64,000 nt of DNA from Paraburkholderia lacunae (GTDB lineage: Bacteria > Pseudomonadota > Gammaproteobacteria > Burkholderiales > Burkholderiaceae). The DNA lies in assembly GCF_003353175.1 (NCBI RefSeq), contig NZ_QHKS01000013.1, positions 176,361 through 240,360 on the forward strand, given 5' to 3'. Shown one piece after another: positions 53,119 to 60,048 of this stretch. Positions within the stretch are counted from its first letter, which is position 1, and the number at the start of each line of letters is the position of its first letter. A program made the position numbers and the translations under genes. The notes under the pieces were generated by a model. It ran no database searches, had not been told where the DNA came from, and worked only from the letters and a program-made list of their open reading frames with translations.

Positions 53119-53144
53119 AGCCGTCGATTCCGACGGCTTTTTTT
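53119..53144 (+). terminator. Rho-independent terminator after the GntR gene
   Basis: AGCCGTCG (53119-53126) and CGACGGCT (53131-53138) form an 8-bp perfect stem with ATTC loop, running directly into a T tract ending at 53144. It separates the monooxygenase-importer-regulator transcript from the AA_synth operon, which has its own operator and promoter. Confidence 0.88.
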
Positions 53145-53281
53145 CGCCCGCGATTTTTGACAGCGATGTTCGCCTGCGGTGTTCGACCGCGGTGTTTGGC
53201 GGTGAATCGCGGCTCGTTCCCGTACGTCCACCCCACCCCCGCGTAAACCCGCCGACGCCTGAAAATTCTTGCGTACAATAA

Positions 53282-53297
53282 TATGGAATACCATAAT
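53282..53297. promoter_or_regulatory. Operator copy before the AA_synth operon
   Basis: TATGGAATACCATAAT is identical over 16 bases to the core of the large palindrome at 45332-45347. It lies 57 bases before the AA_synth ATG and just after a terminator. This ties the downstream three-gene operon to the same regulator. Confidence 0.8.
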
Positions 53298-53353
53298 ACC
53301 TTCAAGGCGCTGTCGCATGAGGCCATGGCGCAAATGCCCACGGAGAAAGTCTT

Positions 53354-53941
53354 ATGAAGCTCGAGATTCGCAAGCTGGTCACCTATGTGGAAGACACCTT
53401 CATCGAGGGTGGGAAAGCGGCCTCGAAGCCGCTGAAGCTCTTCGCTGCTGCCGCCGTGCTGCGCAACCCCTGGGCGGGACGCGGTTTTGTCGAAGATCTG
53501 AAGCCGGAGATTCACGGCCTCGCGCCGCAACTGGGCGAAATCCTGACGGCCGAAATCCTGCGCATTGCCGGCTCCGGCGCGGCTGTCGAGGGCTATGGGA
53601 AAGCGGCGATCGTCGGCACGTCGGGCGAGGTCGAACATGCGTCGGCGCTGATTCATACGCTGCGTTTCGGCAACAAATTCCGCGAGGCGGTGGGCGCGAA
53701 GAGCTATCTGAGCTTTACGAATCTGCGCGGCGGCCCGAATTGCCCGGTCACGATCCCGCTGATGCACAAGGGCGACGAGGGCATGCGCTCGCATTACCTG
53801 ACCGTCCAGTTCTCGATCGTCGATGCGCCCGCGCCCGACGAACTCGTGATCGCGCTGGGCGCGTCGATCGGCGGCCGGCCGCATCACCGCATTGGCGACC
53901 GTTATCAGGATCTGAAGGAGCTGGGGTCCAATGAAGCCTGA
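53354..53941 (+). CDS. AA_synth family protein (PF06684)
   Basis: The 195-aa product matches the PF06684 'amino acid synthesis' family: IRKLVTYVEDTFIEGGKAAS, AAAAVLRNPWAGRGFVEDLK, YGKAAIVGTSGEVEHASALI, HTLRFGNKFREAVGAKSYLS and IPLMHKGDEGMRSHYLTVQF. The family has solved structures but no established reaction; the old name is not evidence for biosynthesis. It is the first gene of an operon with an alpha/beta hydrolase (11-base overlap) and a flavin reductase, behind the shared GntR operator. Work in a degradative step, such as a ring or amide conversion, is inference. Confidence 0.9.
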   Translation: MKLEIRKLVTYVEDTFIEGGKAASKPLKLFAAAAVLRNPWAGRGFVEDLKPEIHGLAPQLGEILTAEILRIAGSGAAVEGYGKAAIVGTSGEVEHASALIHTLRFGNKFREAVGAKSYLSFTNLRGGPNCPVTIPLMHKGDEGMRSHYLTVQFSIVDAPAPDELVIALGASIGGRPHHRIGDRYQDLKELGSNEA

Positions 53942-54752
53942 GACCGTCATCGAGCGTGCGTCGACGAGCGGTACGTTCGACGGCACGGCATACAACGTGA
54001 CAGGCGAGGGCGCGGCACTCGTGCTGATCCACGGTGTGGGGATGAACCGCAGCGTGTGGGCGCCGCAAGTGGCCGAGTTGCAGGCGCACTTTCGGGTGGT
54101 GTCGTACGACATGCTGGGACACGGCGCGAGCCGTCTGCCGGCGGCCGAGCCGACCCTCGCCGAATACGCCGCGCAACTGGCTGCGCTGCTCGACCATTTG
54201 CAGATCGGGGCGGCGCATGTGGTCGGTCATTCGATGGGGTCGCTGATCGCGCTGGAATTCGCGTTGCGTTATCCGGAGCGGGTGGCGAGTGTCGTCGCGC
54301 TCAATGCGGTCTACGACCGCACGCCGACGCAGCGCGCCGCGGTCATGCAGCGGGCGGCGTCGCTCGATACCGGCGGCATCGAACAGCCGAGCATCGACGC
54401 GACGATCGCGCGCTGGTTCGACGATCCGGTGCCGGGGCATCTTGCGGACGTGGCGGAGTTGGTGCGTTCGCTGCTCGAGTCGGTCAATCCGGAGGGGTAT
54501 GCGCGGACCTACCGGCTCTTTGCCAGTTCCGATCGGGCGCACGTTGGCCGTTTGCCGCAACTCGGCATGCCGGCGCTTTTCATGACCGGCGAATGCGATC
54601 CGAACTCGAGCCCGGCGATGTCGCAATCGATGGCGGCCGCCGCGCCCAACGCGCGCGCCGAGATTGTCGCGAACGAGCGGCACATGATGAACGTGACGGC
54701 GCCGGCGGTGGTGAATCAGCGGCTTCTGCATTTTTTCAGCGAAGTCAAATGA
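53931..54752 (+). CDS. Alpha/beta hydrolase (RutD-like fold)
   Basis: The 273-aa enzyme has the oxyanion motif LVLIHGVGMNRSVWAPQVAE, YDMLGHGASRLP, the nucleophile elbow VVGHSMGSLIALEFALRYPE (Ser near residue 98) and a late His in ANERHMMNVTAP near residue 248. MTGECDPNSSP supplies the acid region. It hydrolyses an ester, amide or C-C bond; an enol-lactone or carbamate step like RutD is conceivable. It overlaps the AA_synth gene by 11 bases, indicating coupled translation. Confidence 0.92.
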   Translation: MKPETVIERASTSGTFDGTAYNVTGEGAALVLIHGVGMNRSVWAPQVAELQAHFRVVSYDMLGHGASRLPAAEPTLAEYAAQLAALLDHLQIGAAHVVGHSMGSLIALEFALRYPERVASVVALNAVYDRTPTQRAAVMQRAASLDTGGIEQPSIDATIARWFDDPVPGHLADVAELVRSLLESVNPEGYARTYRLFASSDRAHVGRLPQLGMPALFMTGECDPNSSPAMSQSMAAAAPNARAEIVANERHMMNVTAPAVVNQRLLHFFSEVK

Positions 54753-54760
54753 AGCGAAGT

Positions 54761-54808
54761 GGGAAGTGAAGCGGGAAGTGAAGCAAGAAGTGAAGCAAGA
54801 AGTGAAGT
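54761..54808. repeat. Four-copy 12-bp repeat between hydrolase and flavin reductase genes
   Basis: GGGAAGTGAAGC twice, then AAGAAGTGAAGC and AAGAAGTGAAGT, in direct tandem. The purine-rich unit starts within 10 bases of the hydrolase stop. The unit length equals that of the large array at 44977, although the sequence differs. Confidence 0.8.
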
Positions 54809-54856
54809 CAGTGATCCGGGCCCGGACCGGAGTTGTTTATCTTGAGGAGTAAGACC

Positions 54857-55780
54857 GTGGGCGAATCCGTTTTCGATGTTGCTGAATTCCGCCGGGCGCT
54901 GGGCGCCTTCGTGACCGGTGTGACCGTGGTGACCACCATTCAACCGGACGGCTCGCCGCGCGGCTTTACTGCGAACTCGTTCACGTCGGTTTCGCTCGAC
55001 CCTGCGTTGATCCTCGTGTGCATTGCCAAGACCGCGTCGAGCCATCCGGTGTTTTCGCAAACGCAGCGTTTCGCGGTGAGCGTGCTGGCCGAAGATCAGA
55101 GGTCTGTCTCGGGCGTGTTCGCGTCGAAGAGCGCGGACAAGTTCGCGCAGGTTGCGTGGCACGCGCGTCAGACTGGCAGTCCGTTGATAGACGGCGCGGC
55201 GGCGAGTTTCGATTGCGAGACCCATCAGGTGGTGGATGCGGGCGATCACATCATTCTGATTGGCCGCGTGGTGGCGTTTGCGAATACGAGCGCGACGCCG
55301 CTGGGGTATTGCCGCGGGGCTTATGTCGATTTCAGGCTGTCGCAGGAGGCGCTTGCCGCGACGGGGCAACGCGCTCAGGTTGGCGCGATTCTCGAGCATC
55401 CGCTGGGGTTGGTTTTGATTGAAACCGCTGCCGGGTTGGAGTTGCCTACCGGCACGCGGCTTGAGCCGGTTTCTGACGCTGCCAGCTTGCGGGGCGTGCT
55501 CGACGGGTATCGGTTGAAGGTGAATCTGGATTTTTTGTTTGCTGTCTTCGAAGCGAAAGGTGTGACGCATATTTATTATCGCGGACGTGTTGAGGATGAT
55601 GCCTCTGTTGGCGAGGTTGTTCGTTATGTACCGCTTAGTGAAATTCCGTGGGATGAGATTCGCGATCCCGCGGTGGGGGCGATGCTGCGCAGGTATGTGA
55701 AGGAGCGGATGGAAGATGCGTTTGGTATTTATGTGGGGGATGTGGAGTCGGGGACGGTGAGGTCGTTGGTGATGAATTAG
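54857..55780 (+). CDS. Flavin reductase with an extra C-terminal domain
   Basis: 307 aa from the GTG at 54857, fixed by GAGGAG at 54844-54849. Residues 1-165 are an HpaC/RutF-type FMN reductase: FRRALGAFVTGVTVVTTIQP, GFTANSFTSVSLDPALILVC, HPVFSQTQRFAVSVLAEDQR, HIILIGRVVAF and PLGYCRGAYVDF. Family members normally stop there. The remaining about 130 residues (AILEHPLGLVLIETAAGLEL ... THIYYRGRVEDD ... EIPWDEIRDPAVGAMLRRYV) look like a Nudix-type fold without the catalytic Nudix box. It should supply FMNH2 to the LLM monooxygenase of this regulon. The role of the extension is unknown. Confidence 0.9.
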   Translation: MGESVFDVAEFRRALGAFVTGVTVVTTIQPDGSPRGFTANSFTSVSLDPALILVCIAKTASSHPVFSQTQRFAVSVLAEDQRSVSGVFASKSADKFAQVAWHARQTGSPLIDGAAASFDCETHQVVDAGDHIILIGRVVAFANTSATPLGYCRGAYVDFRLSQEALAATGQRAQVGAILEHPLGLVLIETAAGLELPTGTRLEPVSDAASLRGVLDGYRLKVNLDFLFAVFEAKGVTHIYYRGRVEDDASVGEVVRYVPLSEIPWDEIRDPAVGAMLRRYVKERMEDAFGIYVGDVESGTVRSLVMN

Positions 55781-55839
55781 TTGTATTAGCGTGGACCGGA
55801 CCTGACAGGTAGTCGGAGAAGCGAGTTAAGGAACGCGAT

Positions 55840-55975
55840 TTAGTGAGGAAGCAGTTTCTCCCTGGCGAGTTCGAGTGAATCGAGGAAGGTACGCAGAGGC
55901 GTCTTGCCGTAGCACCATCGCCCTTGATGTTCGCGCTCATTGTTGTACTGGTCAAGCCATCCGCCTCGATCAACA
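55840..55975 (-). pseudogene. C-terminal fragment of an IS481-type transposase
   Basis: On the minus strand the sequence from about 55962 down to the TAA at 55840-55842 reads GWLDQYNNEREHQGRWCYGK and TPLRTFLDSLELAREKLLPH. This is the last part of an IS481/IS3-type DDE integrase domain, including the NNEREHQG motif that contains the catalytic Glu. The rest of the transposase is missing. It abuts the broken effector gene, so an insertion followed by deletion probably truncated that gene. Confidence 0.82.
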
Positions 55976-56303
55976 ATTGACCTTGATCGGCTTGCCAACC
56001 GAGATGAAGTGAAATCGCACGCTGCTGTTGATACTCACGCGGCGGTTCATCCCGAAACGCCATAGGATGAGTTTGCGACGCGGGTTTGTGACCGTGCTTT
56101 CGCAGAAAGAGCCGGGTTCGGAATTTGGTTTCGATTTGCGCATCAATTGCAGACAGAAAGCATATGGGCGCATGACCGTAGGGCGTGAACTCCCCCCGCA
56201 CGCCGTCCGGCCCTAGCGTTTCATCGATCAGAACGAACGGGTCCAGTTTGTACGTCGTCCACTTCGCCAGCTTCTGCCGCACTTCCTCCGGACTCGTGTT
56301 CAC
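55976..56303 (-). pseudogene. Truncated T6SS effector candidate downstream of PAAR
   Basis: A GTG at 56303 overlaps the PAAR stop (GTGA) and opens a frame reading VNTSPEEVRQKLAKWTTYKL, DPFVLIDETLGPDGVRGEFT, PYGHAPICFLSAIDAQIETK and MAFRDEPPREYQQQRAISLH. About 105 residues later it runs into the IS481-type remnant, after which the frame codes low-complexity sequence only. Coupling to a PAAR gene is the usual position of a T6SS cargo effector. I do not recognise the family. The true C-terminus has been lost. Confidence 0.55.
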
Positions 56304-56563
56304 ACCGTCCCGAAATTCCCGAGGGTCGATTGAAGCGTTGCACCACAACTCGTATGGTGGCCTTCGAACGCTACGGCGCGCCCTCCAATCACGAAATTCG
56401 GATCGCCTTCGACAATAACGCACGCCTGATGCCCGGCAATCGGGCAGATACAGGTATCGCCAACGCGGGCGACGGCACGTCCATCCACGACGAATTCTGA
56501 ATCGCCGGATTCGACAACGCCGCCATGGCTCGTCGGGTCACCGACACGGATAACATTTTTCAT
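56300..56563 (-). CDS. PAAR domain protein, T6SS spike tip
   Basis: 87 aa from the ATG at 56563. MKNVIRVGDPTSHGGVVESG, VVDGRAVARVGDTCICPIAG, CVIVEGDPNFVIGGRAVAFE and GHHTSCGATLQST show the repeated PAAR beta-motifs with the His and Cys ligands of the zinc at the cone tip. PAAR caps the VgrG trimer and carries effectors. Here it is followed by the broken effector reading frame and preceded by a lipoprotein gene. Confidence 0.92.
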   Translation of the reverse strand: MKNVIRVGDPTSHGGVVESGDSEFVVDGRAVARVGDTCICPIAGHQACVIVEGDPNFVIGGRAVAFEGHHTSCGATLQSTLGNFGTV

Positions 56564-56577
56564 GACGTGACCGAAAT

Positions 56578-56916
56578 TTAGAAAAGTTTCATACCTGGGC
56601 ACGTGCGAACCGGAACTTCCCGACGCTCCCAACCGTGCTCCCTCATGCATTGATTTAATTTAGGCACATAACAATTTCTATCAACATAATCCACATTTGG
56701 ATTTGATTTAATCAGCCCAGGGTCAATTTTGCACTTTTCGATCACTGAATCCAATTTACTATTACACAGAGTTTCTGTTGAATCGTAGTCTGTGGCTGAC
56801 GAATTGGTCTTCACCCATCGCATCTCCGACGAAACAACACTCGGTCCCCACATGCAACATCCTGACAGGGCTATAGAGCTAAAGGCGATAAAAACAGTTG
56901 AAAAATTCTTTTTCAT
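56578..56916 (-). CDS. Small cysteine-containing lipoprotein of the T6SS island
   Basis: 112 aa from the ATG at 56916, with GAGAAAG just upstream. A signal peptide with lipobox (MKKNFSTVFIAFSSIALSGC) is followed by about 92 residues rich in Asn, Ser and Cys (ETLCNSKLDSVIEKCKIDPG, YVDRNCYVPKLNQCMREHGW). The family is not recognised. The region is much more AT-rich than the surrounding genome. Position between the Tli4-like immunity gene and PAAR suggests a second immunity protein or accessory lipoprotein; that is inference. Confidence 0.7.
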   Translation of the reverse strand: MKKNFSTVFIAFSSIALSGCCMWGPSVVSSEMRWVKTNSSATDYDSTETLCNSKLDSVIEKCKIDPGLIKSNPNVDYVDRNCYVPKLNQCMREHGWERREVPVRTCPGMKLF

Positions 56917-56929
56917 CTTTCTCAGAGAT

Positions 56930-58252
56930 TCACGCCGGATCGGTGTTGGCTTGATCGAGCGACCCGGTGTTCGCTCCATCAACCTGGTCGAAGCCGACCA
57001 GTTGCCAAGTAGTATTTACGTTGTATTGGGGTCGCTTACCGAGCAATCGGTCGGCGAAATTCTGACTCCCCAGTACCGTCGCAACCGGCATCACCGAACC
57101 AGCAACAAACCGTTGCCGTCCGCCTCCAACGACTTCATGACCATTCGCCTCTGGGCACGTCCACCAGCCCGTCTGAGGGCAAATTGAGCCGGTTTGCACA
57201 AGCGTCCCTAACGGCAACACGGCAGAAGATTCGACACTGGACATCTTGCCGCCACTGGTCGGACGCAGCCGGATCGAATTCACGACCGCATCGAAAATCT
57301 CGACGGCCTGCTCATCCGTAATATTCGGTCGCAGCGGGTTCCCATGATCGTCCTTGAACATTCCGCTTTCGAACTCAACAATCAACGTTGGCTTCAGCGG
57401 TTCGCTTACCTGCGTACCTTGCGCTTCCCATCGAAACTGATGCGTGCGGAACCCGAGGTCGGTCGGGTAGGTTTCAAGAATTTCCTCACCCTCGCGACCG
57501 TTGACCGTTCGATTTCCCTTACGCAATGTCTTGATGAGGCCAATGACACCCTTCAGTGCATCAGGTACAGGTGCGCTATTGATTCTCTCAAGCAACTTCG
57601 GCTCGCCAAGCTTCGTCACGGTCATCGTATGAACTGATACGAGAACCCCGGGCCAACGAGCGAATTTGAAACTAATTCCGGTGTCTTCGTGTTGCGCCTT
57701 AGAGCCATCATCAGTGATGAAACCATTCTTGAGGCAGAAACCGGAACGAGTGGGAATATCATTTATATCCCTGAATTTCAACTTGGCAAAGATTTCATTT
57801 TGAATGCCGCTGATAACAGACGATATCTTATCCTGCGCATAGCCCACGCCTTGCATAGAATACGTGCCGCCCTGATCCCACTTATAAATCTCAAACCCTG
57901 ACGCAGGTCTCGTTATCAATTTCCTTGACAATTCAAAAACATAGGTATCCGAAGGAAAGTGGCGATCTCCAACGTATAGAAATCCATCTTTCTGTTTTCC
58001 TGCCTTCAGTTCGGTAGCTCGTACTCGCATTCGTTCTTCAAAACTGGACTTGCTCGTACTTTCGTTCGATACGTTTATCTGACCATAGTCATATTCATAA
58101 GCCTGACCATTGATTTGTGCATCAACGGGGACATCAACCAGATAGCGGCCGAAACAATAGGTCTTGGTATCACTCATCGCTGGCCCTTTCGCATAACAAA
58201 CGGTAGTAACAATTGCGGCGCAAAGCGCCGCCACGAATTTTCGACTAGCCAT
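56930..58252 (-). CDS. Tli4-like T6SS immunity protein
   Basis: About 440 aa from the ATG at 58252 (AAGGA upstream). A signal peptide (MASRKFVAALCAAIVTTVCY, AKG) directs it to the periplasm. The body has TYCFGRYLVDVPVDAQINGQ and EYDYGQINVSN at the N-terminal domain, then GREGEEILETYPTDLGFRTH, QFRWEAQGT and DEQAVEIFDAVVNSIRLRPT, the Tli4 N- and C-terminal domain pattern. The last about 90 residues (ICPQTGWWTCPEANG, AGSVMPVATVLG) are an extra tail resembling repeats in other immunity proteins. It lies one base from the phospholipase stop and should neutralise that effector. Confidence 0.83.
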   Translation of the reverse strand: MASRKFVAALCAAIVTTVCYAKGPAMSDTKTYCFGRYLVDVPVDAQINGQAYEYDYGQINVSNESTSKSSFEERMRVRATELKAGKQKDGFLYVGDRHFPSDTYVFELSRKLITRPASGFEIYKWDQGGTYSMQGVGYAQDKISSVISGIQNEIFAKLKFRDINDIPTRSGFCLKNGFITDDGSKAQHEDTGISFKFARWPGVLVSVHTMTVTKLGEPKLLERINSAPVPDALKGVIGLIKTLRKGNRTVNGREGEEILETYPTDLGFRTHQFRWEAQGTQVSEPLKPTLIVEFESGMFKDDHGNPLRPNITDEQAVEIFDAVVNSIRLRPTSGGKMSSVESSAVLPLGTLVQTGSICPQTGWWTCPEANGHEVVGGGRQRFVAGSVMPVATVLGSQNFADRLLGKRPQYNVNTTWQLVGFDQVDGANTGSLDQANTDPA

Positions 58253-58253
58253 G

Positions 58254-60029
58254 TCATTCCTTGGTCGATGGTAGCTCACTGATGGGCGGAGCTAGCTGCA
58301 CAATCTTGGCAACGCAATAAAGCACATTGTATTGAACGTTCTGATTGGCATAGCTCATCTGATGATCGAATCCCGTCATTTTGAAAACCTTTGGCGGCGG
58401 ATTTCCCTGAGTAAGAATCGCCCCGGAAGGCATCGGGACCGTGCCGTCACCCGAATTCGTCTTGTCGTATTCGGTGGGCGCCTTTTTGCTCTCCAGCTTG
58501 AACTTGGCCTGCTGTTCACCCGCACCGAGCGTCGCTGCGCCGAGATATGTGTAGGACGCGGCTTGAGCGGTTGGCATAGCCGATGCTAAGTCGCCGCCCA
58601 CCTCATCGGTGGTGATCCACTTCACGTTTCCAAACGAAATCTGTCCGCTGTCGCTGCCATAATGAGCGTAGGTGACGGGGTGAAAGTCGAGCTTCAATTT
58701 TTCGTGGAAGCTCTGCGCCTTGGTTAAGGTAACGCCGTATAGGTCATACGGTTCTAGACCTTTGGGCGTGAGATTTGCGGGATCGATCAACTTGTCGTCA
58801 ACCATGCCCCACCAGACATCCTGCACCCGCTTCGCATAGATTTCCGAGTACGGATCGGAAACGGGCAGGGGTGGCATAACGTCCTGTGCCTTGCCGCTCC
58901 GATGTTGTTCGAACTTCAGCCAACCGGGCGGATAGTATGTGTTCGGCAAAAGCTCCAGCGGTCCCGCTGACTGGGCTGCCACGCACGTGAAATCGGACGA
59001 GTCCCAGCCGAGGATAGTCGCCAGTATCATGCCCGGGATATCGAAGGCACCACCCGTCTCGACCCCCGAACGGAAACGACGATATACCACGGGCGCACCG
59101 CCAACCGGCAGCACGCTATGTACGACGCCCAGCATCGAATCCCCGACCTTCTGCGCCGCGCGGCGCGTCACGAGGCCGCCCATCGAATGGGTCAGGACAA
59201 TCACTTTGTCGGTCGGAATCCAGTACTTGCCCTTCTTGTACCAATCCCTGATTTCCTGAATTCGCTGAACCAGCAGGTCGGAGGAGACTTCGTTGCTGTC
59301 CAGCCAGTTGTAGCCGCACACCCACACGGGATAATAGTAATCGTCAAGTCGCGCGAATTCGGTTTCAGTCAGCGGCGGCACATCGGAATTGATCGGATGC
59401 CAATCATGCTGAACCACATCGACGGTCTCGCTGTGCATCGACATGAAACCACTCTTTTCCACGCGCTTGAGCGTCTGCGCTGTTTCCCACACCGGCATTG
59501 GTTCTATCTTGCCGAGCGGTGTTTCATGGTACTGGTCGTTCAATGCCGATTCTAGCTCCGCCAGAATGCCGCCGTAGCTGTCGAGGTGTATTTGCCCCCA
59601 ACCCCGCCGCTTCGCTTCCTTCTCGGTCAGCGTAAAAAGCCCCCGCTGGATGCTGACCGGTCCTTTGTCGTTCACCTTCACCGCAGCAGGATTCATCTGC
59701 TTCTGACGCTCGGTGGGTGTCTGCTTTCTGCGTCTGCCGAACTCACCCAGCCCCGCCATCTTTCCATTGGGGGGCGTCCACGCATCGGTTCCCTCTTTCT
59801 GCGCTGTTCCGTTCGCACAAAGATTCGTCCCCATGATGCCCGGTACGAAGATAACCGGAATCACGTGCCTCGGTGGCAGGACACAAAGCGCGCGCATCTT
59901 GAAGCTTTCGGGACTGGTCACGCTATCGAAATACGGGTCACCGTTCTCGTCAAACTGCAACGGTACGCGTCGGCGTGCTTTCGCATGAACAGGTTTAGTG
60001 GTACAGGTTTCGTCGGCAGAGGTCGTCAT
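58254..60029 (-). CDS. T6SS phospholipase effector, Tle4-like alpha/beta hydrolase
   Basis: The 591-aa protein has an LCAT/lipase-like start (RHVIPVIFVPGIMGTNLCAN) and the nucleophile elbow KVIVLTHSMGGLVTRRAAQK with Ser282; the first Gly of GXSXG is Thr. The acid lies in the NSGDGTVPMPSG region, and a His follows in TGFDHQMSYANQNVQYN near residue 566. Tle4-type enzymes hydrolyse membrane phospholipids of rival cells and are delivered by VgrG. It has no signal peptide, as expected for a T6SS cargo. VgrG lies immediately upstream and the Tli4-like immunity gene downstream. Confidence 0.85.
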   Translation of the reverse strand: MTTSADETCTTKPVHAKARRRVPLQFDENGDPYFDSVTSPESFKMRALCVLPPRHVIPVIFVPGIMGTNLCANGTAQKEGTDAWTPPNGKMAGLGEFGRRRKQTPTERQKQMNPAAVKVNDKGPVSIQRGLFTLTEKEAKRRGWGQIHLDSYGGILAELESALNDQYHETPLGKIEPMPVWETAQTLKRVEKSGFMSMHSETVDVVQHDWHPINSDVPPLTETEFARLDDYYYPVWVCGYNWLDSNEVSSDLLVQRIQEIRDWYKKGKYWIPTDKVIVLTHSMGGLVTRRAAQKVGDSMLGVVHSVLPVGGAPVVYRRFRSGVETGGAFDIPGMILATILGWDSSDFTCVAAQSAGPLELLPNTYYPPGWLKFEQHRSGKAQDVMPPLPVSDPYSEIYAKRVQDVWWGMVDDKLIDPANLTPKGLEPYDLYGVTLTKAQSFHEKLKLDFHPVTYAHYGSDSGQISFGNVKWITTDEVGGDLASAMPTAQAASYTYLGAATLGAGEQQAKFKLESKKAPTEYDKTNSGDGTVPMPSGAILTQGNPPPKVFKMTGFDHQMSYANQNVQYNVLYCVAKIVQLAPPISELPSTKE

Positions 60030-60048
60030 GTCGCGAATCTTCTAGGAA

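Noticed and set aside
55635..56423. A single 262-aa gene on the minus strand
   Set aside because: The frame joins part of the PAAR region, the truncated effector and out-of-frame sequence across the IS481-type remnant and the flavin reductase end. Only the middle part resembles a protein.
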